64,000 nucleotides of DNA from Hyphomonadaceae bacterium (GCA_016791425.1 JAEUMQ010000001.1:65138-129137), one strand, 5' to 3'. Shown: positions 40,808-53,538, counted from the stretch's first letter. Numbers and translations: made by a program. Notes: generated from the letters alone by a model not told the origin.

Positions 40808-42529
40808 ATGACTGACGTTTTCCTTTCCTACGCACGTGAAGACCGCAAGCGCATCCAGAAGATCGCGCGCGCGCTCACGAACGAGGGATTTGAGGTCTAT
40901 ATCGACCCCAAGAACACCAAGGACGGCGAATGGAGCGCCGCCACCCGTCGCGAGCTGATCAACGCCGCGTCCATCGTCGCCTGCTGGTCGGAGGAAGCGG
41001 TCCAATCCTCTTGGGTCACGGCCGAGGCCTCCCACGGGCAGGACCGCAAGGCCCTCGTCTCGATCACGCTGGAGGAATGCCGCCTTCCCAGCCAGTTCGA
41101 CCGCAAGGACGCCATCGACCTCTCCTCCTGGCGCGGCAAGGACGAGGATCCGGACTGGGGCCGGGTCGTCCAGCGCGTCCGCCACCTCGTGAACATTCAG
41201 AAGGGCCTGGCCGAGGAGCCCGTCCTGGCCCCGAGCGTCCAGGTCCTCACCCCGCGCGCCGTGCAGGCGGCCAACGCTCAAGCCGCGCAGGCTGCCCAAG
41301 CGGCCCAGGCCGCGCAGGCGCAGTCGGCGCAAGTGGTTGCCCCGTCCGCGTTTTTCTCCAACACGCTGGGCTCGCCGCGTCGCGGCCCGGCCGGCGCCCC
41401 GCCGCCCGCCGCGCGGCCGCCGGAGCCGGTTGCGCTGCGCCAGCCGGAAGCCCGTCCAGATCCGCGTCCCGAACGCATGCCGGAACGCGCGCCAGAACAG
41501 CTTCGGCCCGAACAGCTTCGGCCCGCGCCGCGCCCGACGCCGCAGGCCGAACCCCCGCGCCCCGCCGCGCGCGCGCCGGAGCCGCCTCGCGAACCCCCGC
41601 GCGAACCGCATCGCGAGCGCGAACGCGAGCGCGTCGCCGCCGCCGCCCCTGGGCCGAAGCACGAAATTCCGCGCCTTTTGCGCGCCGACGAGCGTCCCGC
41701 TGAACCCGCCGCCGTGGACGAGGAGCCCAAGGCGCCGCGTCGCGGCGGGGCGATGCTTGGCATTGTCGGCGGCGCGGCCGCCGCCTTGGCGGCGCTCGTC
41801 GCCGGTTTCTTCGTGATCGACGGTCAGCAGAACGGCGCGCTGCGCACGTCGCTGATGGCGCGCCTCGCCAGCCAGGGCGCGACGACGGCCGCGCGCACGC
41901 CTGAGCTCCAGACCCCGCCGGTCGAGCTCGCCGCGTCGGCCCCGTCCCTGGTTGAGGAGACGCCCTCCGAGATCCGCCCGCGCCTGGAGACGGCGCCCGA
42001 AGCGACGTCGCCCGAGGCGCTGCCGCAAGTCCCGACGCCCGCGCCCGCCGCCGCGCCGCCGGCGGCCCGCACGCCGCCTCCTCCGGTCCAGACCGCAGCC
42101 GCGAGCCCATCGCCCGCCGCAGCGCGCGCGCCCGCGGCCCGCACGCCGGCCCTGACGCCGCAGCGCACCCCGAAGCTCGTCATCCCCGCCGCCGGCGCCG
42201 CCGGCGCCCCCGCTGCGGCGACCGCCGCCGGCGCGGCCCCCGCGGTCGATGTCGTCAACCGCATGGAGCGCTGCCTGGCGCAGCTGGTGAATTATTGCCC
42301 GCGCGGCGTCGGCAATCGCGGCGGCTTCTCCGAGGACGGCGCCATGTCCTCCGCCGAGCGTCGCTTCATGAGCCAGCGCTCGCTGTTCGGCTGGTCGGAC
42401 GTGACCGAAGCCAACGTCGCCAATTGCCAGCGCCATCTCGCGGCAGCCGCGAGCGCCGGCGAAACGCGCGCCTACCAGCCGCTCGTGACCGCGTGCGCCA
42501 GCCTGCCCATCGCCGGACCCGACCGCTGA
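40808..42529 (+). CDS. TIR-domain membrane protein with Pro/Ala-rich linker
   Basis: 573 aa. Residues 1-~135 are a TIR domain (MTDVFLSYAREDRKRIQKIARALTNEGFEVYID...IVACWSEEAVQSSWVTAEAS). Glu73 in WVTAE is at the place of the catalytic Glu of NAD-cleaving TIRs. Residues ~140-340 are low-complexity Ala/Gln then Pro/Arg/Glu; one TM (GAMLGIVGGAAAALAALVAGFFVID) follows near 350. After another Pro/Ala-rich stretch, ~90 C-terminal residues hold three Cys (MERCLAQLVNYCPRGVGN, NCQRHL, ACASLP). If the TM is inserted, the C-terminus would be periplasmic and TIR cytoplasmic. No Thoeris partner is near. Confidence 0.88.
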   Translation: MTDVFLSYAREDRKRIQKIARALTNEGFEVYIDPKNTKDGEWSAATRRELINAASIVACWSEEAVQSSWVTAEASHGQDRKALVSITLEECRLPSQFDRKDAIDLSSWRGKDEDPDWGRVVQRVRHLVNIQKGLAEEPVLAPSVQVLTPRAVQAANAQAAQAAQAAQAAQAQSAQVVAPSAFFSNTLGSPRRGPAGAPPPAARPPEPVALRQPEARPDPRPERMPERAPEQLRPEQLRPAPRPTPQAEPPRPAARAPEPPREPPREPHRERERERVAAAAPGPKHEIPRLLRADERPAEPAAVDEEPKAPRRGGAMLGIVGGAAAALAALVAGFFVIDGQQNGALRTSLMARLASQGATTAARTPELQTPPVELAASAPSLVEETPSEIRPRLETAPEATSPEALPQVPTPAPAAAPPAARTPPPPVQTAAASPSPAAARAPAARTPALTPQRTPKLVIPAAGAAGAPAAATAAGAAPAVDVVNRMERCLAQLVNYCPRGVGNRGGFSEDGAMSSAERRFMSQRSLFGWSDVTEANVANCQRHLAAAASAGETRAYQPLVTACASLPIAGPDR

Positions 42530-42610
42530 GGCCGCTCCGCTGAAGCTTGCACGCGCGCGCGCCTCTGTTACCAAGCCGCCTGATTTTGTTTGTTTCGTGG
42601 GGATTCGTTG

Positions 42611-43825
42611 ATGGCGAAGATCAAAGTGGCCAATCCCGTCGTCGACATCGACGGCGACGAGATGACCCGGATCATCTGGGCGGCGATCAAGGAAAAGCTG
42701 ATCTTCCCCTACCTCGACATCAGCCTCGATTATTACGACCTCGGCGTGGAGAAGCGCGACGAGACCGACGACCAGATCACCATCGACGCGGCCAACGCCA
42801 TCAAGAAGCACAAGGTCGGCGTCAAATGCGCCACCATCACGCCAGACGAAGCGCGCGTGAAGGAATTCGGCCTGAAGCAGATGTGGAAGTCGCCGAACGG
42901 CACGATCCGCAACATCCTCGGCGGCGTGATCTTCCGTGAACCGATCATCTGCAGGAACGTCCCGCGCCTGATCCCCGGCTGGACCCAGCCCATCGTCGTC
43001 GGCCGCCACGCCTTCGGCGATCAGTATCGCGCCACCGACTTCGTCGTCCCCGGCAAGGGCAAGCTGACGATCAAGTGGGAAGGCGCCGACGGCAAGAAGA
43101 TCGAGCGCGAGGTGTTCGACTTCCCCGGCGGCGGCGTCGCCATGTCGATGTACAATCTCGACGAAAGCATCCGCGACTTCGCGCGCGCCAGCATGAATTA
43201 CGGCCTCATGCGCAAATGGCCGGTCTATCTCTCGACGAAGAACACGATCCTCAAGGCCTATGACGGCCGCTTCAAGGACATCTTCCAGGAGATCTTCGAA
43301 GCCGAGTTCAAGCAGAAATACGCCGACGCCAAGATCGTCTACGAGCACCGCCTGATCGACGACCTGGTCGCCTCGGCGCTCAAATGGTCGGGCGCCTTCA
43401 TCTGGGCGTGCAAGAACTATGACGGCGACGTGCAATCCGACATGGTCGCGCAAGGCTATGGCTCGCTCGGCCTCATGACCTCCGTGCTCCTCACGCCCGA
43501 TGGCGAAGTGATGGAGGCCGAAGCTGCGCACGGCACCGTCACCCGCCATTACCGCCAGCATCAGAAGGGCGAGCCGACCTCCACCAATTCCATCGCCTCG
43601 ATCTTCGCCTGGACGCGCGGCCTCGCGCACCGCGGCAAGCTCGACGGCAACCAGGCGCTCGTGAACTTCGCCTTGAAGCTGGAGGAAGTGACGATCGCCA
43701 CCGTCGAAGGCGGCAAGATGACGAAGGACCTCGCGCTCCTCGTCGGGCCCGAGCAAGGCTTCCTCACCACCGAAGGCTTCCTCGACGAAGTCTCCGCCAA
43801 CCTCTCCAAAGCCCTCGCCGCCTGA
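42611..43825 (+). CDS. icd: NADP-dependent isocitrate dehydrogenase
   Basis: 404 aa, TCA cycle: isocitrate to 2-oxoglutarate. It is the eukaryote-like homodimeric type II IDH of alphaproteobacteria: [51 protein letters not shown] (substrate Ser/Arg), [34 protein letters not shown] (metal Asp pair) and [47 protein letters not shown] precedes ATG 42611. Confidence 0.98.
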   Translation: MAKIKVANPVVDIDGDEMTRIIWAAIKEKLIFPYLDISLDYYDLGVEKRDETDDQITIDAANAIKKHKVGVKCATITPDEARVKEFGLKQMWKSPNGTIRNILGGVIFREPIICRNVPRLIPGWTQPIVVGRHAFGDQYRATDFVVPGKGKLTIKWEGADGKKIEREVFDFPGGGVAMSMYNLDESIRDFARASMNYGLMRKWPVYLSTKNTILKAYDGRFKDIFQEIFEAEFKQKYADAKIVYEHRLIDDLVASALKWSGAFIWACKNYDGDVQSDMVAQGYGSLGLMTSVLLTPDGEVMEAEAAHGTVTRHYRQHQKGEPTSTNSIASIFAWTRGLAHRGKLDGNQALVNFALKLEEVTIATVEGGKMTKDLALLVGPEQGFLTTEGFLDEVSANLSKALAA

Positions 43826-43852
43826 GTGCGCGATTGCAGGAAGAGGCGCAGC

Positions 43853-43948
43853 GGCGACGGGCGGGGTGGCAGCGCGACCTTCGCAAAGATGCGGTTCTCA
43901 CCCCACCCGTCATCGCTTCGCGATGACACCCTCCCCTCCGGGGAGGGA
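43853..43948. repeat. Dispersed palindromic repeat, head-to-head pair (copy 11)
   Basis: A truncated copy (GCGACGGGCGGGGTGG, 43853-43877) faces an inverted full copy (CCCCACCCGTCATCGCTTCGCGATGACACCCTCCCC-TCC-GGGGAGGG, 43896-43948), between icd and a GNAT gene. Confidence 0.8.
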
Positions 43949-43959
43949 AGAGGTCCCGC

Positions 43960-44394
43960 ATGATCATCCGCGATCTGAAAGCATCCGACCGCGCCCAATG
44001 GTCTCCGCTCTGGGCCGCCTATCTCGCCTTCTACGAAACCACCCTCGCGCCCGAGATCACCGACGCGACCTTCGCGCGCCTCGTCGATCCCTCCGTCCCC
44101 AACCTATTCGGCCTCGTCGCCGAAGAAGCCGGCGCCCTCCTCGGCTTCACGCATTGCGTGCTCCACCCCGCCACCTGGGCGACCACCGATCATTGCTATC
44201 TCGAAGATCTCTTCACCGCGCCCGAAGCACGCGGACGCGGCGTCGGCCGCGCGCTCATCGAAGCCGTCTATGCGCGCGCCGATGAGCTCAATTGCGCGCG
44301 CGTCTATTGGCACACGCACGAGACCAACACGACCGCGCGCGCCCTCTACGACAAGCTCGCCCGCCACGCCGGCTTCATCCACTACCGCCGCTGA
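43960..44394 (+). CDS. GNAT family N-acetyltransferase
   Basis: 144 aa. MIIRDLKASDRAQWSPLWAAYLAFYETTLAPE begins the fold. The acetyl-CoA pyrophosphate loop is LEDLFTAPEARGRGVGRALIEAVYARADEL (RGRGVG), followed by ARVYWHTHETNTTARALYDKLARHAGFIHYRR. Substrate not predictable. The start ATG has GGGAAGAGGTCCCGC upstream, contributed partly by the repeat. Confidence 0.92.
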   Translation: MIIRDLKASDRAQWSPLWAAYLAFYETTLAPEITDATFARLVDPSVPNLFGLVAEEAGALLGFTHCVLHPATWATTDHCYLEDLFTAPEARGRGVGRALIEAVYARADELNCARVYWHTHETNTTARALYDKLARHAGFIHYRR

Positions 44395-44449
44395 TGTGGA
44401 CCGCCGGCTTCCATCCGGCCACATGAACATCGCAAGACGAGGCGCTCGT

Positions 44450-44583
44450 CCCTCCCCTTCCAGGGGAGGGTGTCGCAGAAGCGCGCATGCGCGAAGCGAC
44501 GGGTGGGGTGTGCGACATCCCAGGACTTGGCGGGCCAACCCCACCCGTCATCGCTTCGCGATGACACCCTTCCCGGGGAGGGA
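44450..44583. repeat. Dispersed palindromic repeat, head-to-head pair (copy 12)
   Basis: A forward copy at 44450-44510 (CCCTCCCC-TTCCA-GGGGAGGG, TCGC...GCGA, GGGTGGGGT) faces an inverted copy at 44537-44583 (ACCCCACCCGTCATCGC-TTC-GCGATGAC, CCCGGGGAGGGA), with a ~27-bp spacer. Together they could fold into one long hairpin. Confidence 0.88.
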
Positions 44584-44593
44584 AAGCGCCGCG

Positions 44594-44935
44594 CTAAATC
44601 CGCAGCTCGTCCACTTCCACGCTCTCGTACTCGTCGAGCCGGTAGATCATCCCGCGATGGATCGCGATCATCTGCCCTTCGCCCCACGTATGCAGCAGGC
44701 TCGCATCCACATCCTCGCGCGCGCTCCACCGCGAGCCGTCTTCGCACAGCACCACGCGCCCGTCGGCCATCACCGTGTCGATCACCGACACCGCTCCCGA
44801 TTGCGCGCCCGCATTGAGCCCGATCTTGAACACGCTGAGGATGGCTTCACGCTGCAGATCGTCCAGGCGCTCCCATTTGAGCATCCCGAAGACGTCTTCT
44901 CCGAGATAAGCGGCGATCGCGTCGGCGTGCGTCAT
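44594..44935 (-). CDS. Hypothetical protein
   Basis: 113 aa, soluble. MTHADAIAAYLGEDVFGMLKWERLDDLQREAILSVFKIGLNAGAQSGAVSVIDTVMADGRVVLCEDGSRWSAREDVDASLLHT, then MIAIHRGMIYRLDEYESVEVDEL. An SH3- or TOBE-like beta domain is suggested by the pattern, but no family is recognised. The start at 44935 is fixed by GGAAGGCCGAG; the frame to 45028 has none. Confidence 0.72.
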   Translation of the reverse strand: MTHADAIAAYLGEDVFGMLKWERLDDLQREAILSVFKIGLNAGAQSGAVSVIDTVMADGRVVLCEDGSRWSAREDVDASLLHTWGEGQMIAIHRGMIYRLDEYESVEVDELRI

Positions 44936-45092
44936 CTCGGCCTTCCCTCTTCGTGTTCTGCGAATCGGAATCGTCAAAAGAATCCGATTTGGTTGAAGAG
45001 AGATTACCGCCAATTGCGGCCGCCGCACGACGCGAGTTCGTGAAAAAAGCCTTAAGCGTTAAAGCGGCGCGCGCCGTCCCAACATATTGGGT

Positions 45093-45607
45093 TCACGCCA
45101 GCGCGCATCGCATGATGTATTCCGGATCGCGCGTCTCGCCGACCTCGAAAAGATATTCGCCGACGATCGAGAATCCGTGCCGCGCATAGAAGCGCTGCGC
45201 GCGCTCATTGCCCTGATAGACGCCGAGATAGAGCGCCTCCGCGCCTTGCGCCCGTGCGCGCGTCTTCGTCCACGCCATCAGCGCATCCGCGACGCCGGTC
45301 CCCTTCGCCGCCGCAACGACATAGAGCCGATGCAGCTCCAACGGATGCGCGACGTCCGCCTCGTGCGGCAGCTTGAACGCGCCGAGCTTCGACGCGCCAA
45401 CGATCGTTTCGCCCTCGACCGCAAGCCGATGAGAATTCTCCCCATCCGCCAGCTCGCCCGCGACCGCCGCGCGCACATAGGATTCCGCGATGAACCGCTT
45501 CAGGTCCGCGACCGGATAGAGCGCCCCGAACGTCGCCGTAAACGTCTCGCGCCAGAAGTCCGCCAGCGCCTGCGCATCGCCCGCGACCGCATCGCGATAT
45601 GTGACGC

Positions 45608-45611
<4 letters not shown>
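45093..45611 (-). CDS. GNAT family N-acetyltransferase
   Basis: 172 aa. [27 protein letters not shown] leads into the [62 protein letters not shown] core with the acetyl-CoA loop ([10 protein letters not shown]). It begins with GTG 45611, overlapping the alaS stop (GTGA), so it is coupled to alaS. The substrate is unknown. Confidence 0.92.
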
Positions 45612-48322
<2,711 letters not shown>

Positions 48323-48443
48323 CCGCTCGCCTCGCACGCCGGACCCGTGCGGACCCGGAAAACAAGGCCTTGGTATAGGAAGCGTCGAAGCTCCCGCCAA
48401 GCGCACGCCGGCCCGAACCTTTTGTCCAGGGTCCGATCGCGCC

Positions 48444-48485
48444 TCGCTATCCCCTATTCGCTATTGGCCATTCGCCATTCGCTCA
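48444..48485. repeat. Heptad-like repeat directly after the VOC gene stop
   Basis: On the minus strand, starting in the stop codon: GCGAATG GCGAATG GCCAATA GCGAATA GGGG. Related to the array after bfr (26643-26675). Confidence 0.75.
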
Positions 48486-48908
48486 TTCGGGCAGCTTGAG
48501 CGCCCCGTCGGCCGCGATCTCGAAATGCGGGTTCCAGGCCACTTCCCAGACATGCCCGTCCGGATCGGCGAAATACCCCGTGCGGCCGCCCCAGGCGGCG
48601 TCCTCCGCGGCCCGTGTGATCCGGCCCCCGGCGCGCTCGGCCTCCGCGAGCACCGCCTCGACCTCATGCTTCTCCCGCACATTGTGCGCGATCGCGACGC
48701 CGGAAAATCCGCTCCCCGCCTCAGAGAGCCCTGCGTCCGCCGCCAGCGCCGCCCGGTCCCACACCGCCAGCGCCAGCGCGCCCGCCTGAAAGAAGGCGAC
48801 CTCCGCCTGGCTAGCGCCCGACGCCCTGAACCCGAGCGCCTCGTAGAACGCCCGCGCCCGCGTCACGTCGCGCACCCCGAGCGTGATGAGACTGAGACGG
48901 GCCTCCAT
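48483..48908 (-). CDS. VOC (glyoxalase/bleomycin-resistance-like) protein
   Basis: 141 aa, two beta-alpha-beta-beta-beta units: RLSLITLGVRDVTRARAFYEALGFRASGASQAEVAFFQAGALALAVWDR and GVAIAHNVREKHEVEAVLAEAERAGGRITRAAEDAAWGGRTGYFADPDGHVWEVAWNPHF. It is likely a metal-dependent or metal-lost vicinal oxygen chelate enzyme; the substrate is unknown. It lies immediately downstream of recA on the same strand, 1 bp after its stop. Confidence 0.9.
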   Translation of the reverse strand: MEARLSLITLGVRDVTRARAFYEALGFRASGASQAEVAFFQAGALALAVWDRAALAADAGLSEAGSGFSGVAIAHNVREKHEVEAVLAEAERAGGRITRAAEDAAWGGRTGYFADPDGHVWEVAWNPHFEIAADGALKLPE

Positions 48909-49967
<1,059 letters not shown>

Positions 49968-49980
49968 GGCGATCCCTCCG

Positions 49981-50032
49981 GTCTAGAGCGATTTTGGGCG
50001 AAGTGGGAACCAGTCCGCCGTTGAAATCGCGT
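49981..50032. repeat. Dispersed repeat-like element (TAGAGCGATTTT...GAAATCGC)
   Basis: Imperfect inverted repeat TAGAGCGATTTTGGGCGAAGTGGGAACC...GAAATCGCG in the recA leader. A short related piece (TTAGAGCGATTCGCG) precedes mrpE near 13001. Family 3, weak. Confidence 0.4.
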
Positions 50033-50122
50033 CTGCGAAAAACTCGGCCGCCAAATCTGGCGACTCTGCCGGCCTCACCTGAGCGGGCGCCCCAGCCAGA
50101 CCTTTGTACCACATTTGTTCCA

Positions 50123-50137
50123 GAACGCAAGCAGAAC
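50123..50137 (-). promoter_or_regulatory. LexA (SOS) box of recA
   Basis: GAAC-GCAAGCA-GAAC on the plus strand, i.e. GTTC-N7-GTTC on the recA strand, the alphaproteobacterial LexA consensus. Confidence 0.88.
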
Positions 50138-50247
50138 ATCGCCCGTTCAGCGTGCATCAGCGCCAAGTACCTGTCCGAAAAGCGAATGTCCTTAACGCGC
50201 GCGCCGGCCTAGTATGTGCTTGTCCGCCTGGGGGGCGGAGCCCGCGT

Positions 50248-50493
50248 ATGAGCGATTCCCTGACCTTGTCGCCGCCGCGCCAGAGCGGCCCGCCGCCGAC
50301 CCTGGAGGCGCGCGCCCTCTTCCGCATGAACGCGGCGGCCTTGCACGACGCACCGGCCCCGCAATCGGGCCGCCCGGTCGTCGTCCTGGTCGCGGGGGAG
50401 AGAGGCGACGAGGTCGCCATCGCCCAGACCGCCGAGATCGTCGTGCTCGCCGAGGTGCGCGCCAAAGCCAGGTCAAAGCGCCCCGACCGCTGA
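50248..50493 (+). CDS. Small hypothetical protein
   Basis: 81 aa. MSDSLTLSPPRQSGPPPTLEARALFRMNAAALHD, then VVVLVAGERGDEVAIAQTAEIVVLAEVRAKARSKRPDR. A strong GGGGGGCGGAG lies 7 nt before ATG 50248. It is soluble, with no recognised domain. It is divergent from recA, and the LexA box between them might affect it too. Confidence 0.55.
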   Translation: MSDSLTLSPPRQSGPPPTLEARALFRMNAAALHDAPAPQSGRPVVVLVAGERGDEVAIAQTAEIVVLAEVRAKARSKRPDR

Positions 50494-50525
50494 TCCTGAA
50501 CGATCGCCCATGTGGCGCCTTGTCG

Positions 50526-50594
50526 GGTCTACATCTTGAATTTAGACCGCTTCTCGCCTGAAAGCCGCGTACACTTTTCCTGAAACGGTCTAAG
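50526..50594. repeat. Dispersed repeat family 2, copy B
   Basis: GGGTCTACATCTTGAATTTAGACC...CTGAAAGCCGCGTACACTTTTCCTGAAACGGTCTAAG; same order of blocks as copy A (23136-23217). Confidence 0.75.
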
Positions 50595-50625
50595 CTCGTC
50601 GCACACTGGGGACACGTCTCACACC

Positions 50626-51066
50626 ATGCCGCCTGCTCAAAGGCCCGCCCGCAAGGCCTATCCGTTCACTGCGTTCCCGGCGCTGATCGCGCCCGTGGCG
50701 CTCTATGCCCTCCTCGCGCTCGCGAACGGCGCCAACATGTCCGCCTTCCTCGATGCGACCGCGCTCGCCCTGCCGATGCCGACGCGCGTCACCTTCGAGC
50801 TCTCTTGGGATGAGCTCCTCATCCTTGCCGGCCTCGTCGCGCTGTTCATCGATCTGCTCAAATCCACCGGCAACCGCAACGCGACGCTGATCAATCACGC
50901 GCTCTCGGTAGGCGTGTTCGTCATCTGCCTCGTCTTGTTCCTGCTCGCGCCGCCTTTCGTGTCGGCCTCCTTCTTCCTCATCATGTGCATGGCGCTGCTC
51001 GACGTCATCGCCGGCATCACCATCACCATCATCGGCGTCCGCCGCGACGTGAATTACGGCTCGTGA
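50626..51066 (+). CDS. Four-helix membrane protein
   Basis: 146 aa with four predicted helices (FTAFPALIAPVALYALLALANG, WDELLILAGLVALFIDLLKS, LINHALSVGVFVICLVLFLL, FFLIMCMALLDVIAGITITIIGVRR). Topology only; family not recognised. The stop overlaps the next gene's GTG, so it is co-transcribed with the metallo-hydrolase lipoprotein. Confidence 0.75.
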   Translation: MPPAQRPARKAYPFTAFPALIAPVALYALLALANGANMSAFLDATALALPMPTRVTFELSWDELLILAGLVALFIDLLKSTGNRNATLINHALSVGVFVICLVLFLLAPPFVSASFFLIMCMALLDVIAGITITIIGVRRDVNYGS

Positions 51067-51992
51067 CCGCAATGCGCGCGCCCCTTCTCGCCGCGCTTCT
51101 GCTCGCCGCCTGCGCCACCCCGCGCGCCGCGCCGCTCGCGAGTGAAGCCGAGATCGCCGCGTTCGAGGCCGCTCCGCTGGGCCCGATGGCGTCCGGCGCC
51201 GACTGGAACGCGCCCTTCGCGCCCTTCAACATCATCGACAACATCTACTATGTCGGCCCCGCCGGCGTTTCGAGCTTCCTCATCCGGACGCCCGACGGCC
51301 TTATCCTCATCGACGGCGGCCTCGCCCAATCGGCGCCCATCATCATCGCCAACATCGCGGCCCTCGGCTTCGACATCCGCGACGTGAAATACCTCCTCGC
51401 CAGCCACGCGCATTTCGACCATGCCGGCGGCCTTGCGCGCCTGCAGCGCGCATCGGGCGCAACGTTCGTGGCGAGCGCCGCCGACCGCGCGCCGTTCGAG
51501 GCCGGACGCTTCCCCTATGGTCCGTCCAAGGACGATCGCTTCGCGCCGCTGCGCGTCGATCGCGTCGTCGCCGACGGCGAGACGCTCTCGCTCGGCGGCG
51601 TCACGCTGACCGCGCACCTGACGCCCGGCCACACCCCCGGCTGCACGTCCTGGAGCCTACCCATTACGGGCGCCGACGGCGCGGCCCACACCGCCTTCAT
51701 CCATTGCAGCGCGACGACCGGCGGCCAAAGCGTCGCGCCGGAATCCTATCCCGGCATGGTCGCCGACTACCGCACCACCTTCGCCCGTACACGGACGATC
51801 TCCGCCGACGTCTTCCTCGCCGCGCACGGAAACTTCTTCGATCTCGCCGGCAAGCGCGCCCGCCAGATCGCCGGCGACGCCAACGCCTTCGTCGATCCCG
51901 ACGCCCTGCAGCGCTTCAACGCGCAGATGGAAGCCGCCTTCAACGCCGAGCTCGCCCGCCAGCAGGCGGCCGCCGCATCACCCTCGCAATAA
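51063..51992 (+). CDS. bla: Subclass B3-like metallo-beta-lactamase-fold lipoprotein
   Basis: 309 aa. A lipoprotein signal (MRAPLLAALLLAACATP) is followed by the MBL fold. Zinc motif SHAHFDHAGG gives the HxHxDH set, His of LTPGHTPGCTSW the third ligand and His of AAHGNFFDL the last. PFNIIDNIYYVGPAGVSSFLIRTPDGLILIDGGL is B3-typical. It could hydrolyse beta-lactams or be a related hydrolase. The start is GTG 51063 (overlapping the upstream stop) or ATG 51072. Confidence 0.88.
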   Translation: MTAMRAPLLAALLLAACATPRAAPLASEAEIAAFEAAPLGPMASGADWNAPFAPFNIIDNIYYVGPAGVSSFLIRTPDGLILIDGGLAQSAPIIIANIAALGFDIRDVKYLLASHAHFDHAGGLARLQRASGATFVASAADRAPFEAGRFPYGPSKDDRFAPLRVDRVVADGETLSLGGVTLTAHLTPGHTPGCTSWSLPITGADGAAHTAFIHCSATTGGQSVAPESYPGMVADYRTTFARTRTISADVFLAAHGNFFDLAGKRARQIAGDANAFVDPDALQRFNAQMEAAFNAELARQQAAAASPSQ

Positions 51993-51997
51993 GAGGT

Positions 51998-52052
51998 TCC
52001 TTCCTCCCCCGTTCACGGGGGAGGTGGTCGCGCAGCGACCGGAGGGGGCGCA
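51998..52052. repeat. Dispersed palindromic repeat, copy 13
   Basis: CTCCCCC-GTTCAC-GGGGGAGG, GGTCGC-GCA-GCGACC, GGAGGGGGCGC, between the convergent MBL and MFS genes. Confidence 0.88.
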
Positions 52053-52080
52053 ACCGCGCCATTCGTCCGTCCGCGGAGCA

Positions 52081-53538
52081 TCAGGCCCCCGCCTCCGAGT
52101 TCGCATCCTTCCCCACATCGCTCGCCAGCGCCGGCCTCTCCTTCCCGCGCAACAGGCTCACGCCCATCGCCGCGAGCGCGAACCCGGCCGCCGTCAGCAC
52201 CGCCGCCCGCGCCCCGATCTCCGGCGCAGCGGTGTGAAACGCGAGCGCCGCGCCCGCCGCGCCGATCCCCTGCCCGAGCACGCGCACCGTTCCGATCGCG
52301 CCGCCCGCCGCGCCGCTGCGCTCGCGCGGCGCGCACGCCACCATCGCGCGATTGTTCGGCGTCTGCGAGAATCCGAACCCGATCCCGCAAAGCGCCATGC
52401 GCCAGACGATGTCGCCGATCCCGTGGTTCGCCGGCAGCGTTCCGAGCGCGAACAAGCCCGTGAAGAACACCCCGCACCCGACCGCGCTCAGCAGCCCGGG
52501 CGGATAGCGGTCCGCCAGCCGCCCCGCCAGCGGCGCCGCGACCGCGATCGCCAGCGGCCATGGGGTCAGCAGCAGCCCCGTCTCCACCGCGCTATAGCCG
52601 AGCTGGTGCAGCTCAAAGGGCAGCGCGACATAAGCCATCATCTGCGCCACGAACGTTCCCATCGCCGCCGCCGCCGAGAGCGCGAAGAGCCGTACACGGA
52701 GCAAATCGAGCGGCACGATCGGATGCGGCCGCCCGCGCTCGCGCCGCGCCAGCGCGATCCCCGCCGCGATGGCTGCGCCAAGCTGCACGAGCCCCAGCGC
52801 CAGGCCCTCGCCCCCGTGCGCGAACGATTGCAGCCCCGTGATCGCCAGCCCGAACGTCGCCGCACAGAGCAGCGCCCCGATAAGATTGAGCGGCCGCGCC
52901 GTCCGCGGCGTCGCCGGCAGGCTGAAGACCGACACCGCCGTCGCCACGATCCCGACCGGCACATTGACGAGGAAAAGCAGCCGCCAATCCCCGATCGACA
53001 GGAGCCCCGACGCGATCGTCGGCCCCATCGCCGCCGACATCGACACCACCACCGCGTTCACGCCCATCGCGCGCCCGAGCATGCGGTGCGGATAGGTGAA
53101 GCGCACGAGCGCGCTCGTCACGCTGATGATGCCCGCCGCGCCGATCCCCTGCAGCACGCGCGCCGCGGTCAGCATCGCCAGCGAATCCGCCAGCCCGCAC
53201 GCGAGCGAGGCGAGCGTGAACACCGCGAGCCCCGCCTGCGCGATGCGCCGGTACCCGATCACCTCGCCGAGCGCCGCGAGCGGCAGGAGCAGCGCCGCCA
53301 GCGCGATCTGATAGGCGTTGAGCACCCAGATCGACGCCGCCGGCTGGGCCTTCAGATCCTGCGCGATCGTCGGCAGCGCGACATTGGCGATCGAGCTGTC
53401 GAGCACCGAGACCGTCAGCCCGAGGATGATCGCGAACGCCGACCAGTGCCGCCGCGCCCCGGCAAGACCATCCGGCGGTCCATCCCCCGCCGCGCTTTGC
53501 GCCGGCGCCGCCTTTCCCGTCTCCGATCTGTCGGTCAT
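52081..53538 (-). CDS. DHA2-type MFS transporter
   Basis: 485 aa, about 14 helices. SVLDSSIANVALPTIAQDLKA is the DHA2 family motif in TM1 (D1). LAALGEVIGYRRIAQAGLAVFTLASLACGLA is motif A; RVLQGIGAAGIISVTSALVRFTYP is motif B. Proton-driven drug or metabolite export. The C-terminus is short and cytoplasmic (GKERPALASDVGKDANSEAGA). Substrate unknown. Confidence 0.92.
   Translation of the reverse strand: MTDRSETGKAAPAQSAAGDGPPDGLAGARRHWSAFAIILGLTVSVLDSSIANVALPTIAQDLKAQPAASIWVLNAYQIALAALLLPLAALGEVIGYRRIAQAGLAVFTLASLACGLADSLAMLTAARVLQGIGAAGIISVTSALVRFTYPHRMLGRAMGVNAVVVSMSAAMGPTIASGLLSIGDWRLLFLVNVPVGIVATAVSVFSLPATPRTARPLNLIGALLCAATFGLAITGLQSFAHGGEGLALGLVQLGAAIAAGIALARRERGRPHPIVPLDLLRVRLFALSAAAAMGTFVAQMMAYVALPFELHQLGYSAVETGLLLTPWPLAIAVAAPLAGRLADRYPPGLLSAVGCGVFFTGLFALGTLPANHGIGDIVWRMALCGIGFGFSQTPNNRAMVACAPRERSGAAGGAIGTVRVLGQGIGAAGAALAFHTAAPEIGARAAVLTAAGFALAAMGVSLLRGKERPALASDVGKDANSEAGA

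Noticed and set aside
40808-42529. TIR protein as a Thoeris defence component
   Set aside because: No ThsA-like SIR2/SLOG gene is adjacent; neighbours are trmJ and icd.
40685-43756. 1023-codon open frame antisense to the TIR and icd genes
   Set aside because: High-GC shadow: it runs opposite two well-supported genes, spans their intergenic gap and has no recognisable domain.
45040-45065. TTAAGCGTTAA as a CtrA site
   Set aside because: Spacing between the TTAA halves is 3, not 7, and it is not upstream of a matching start.
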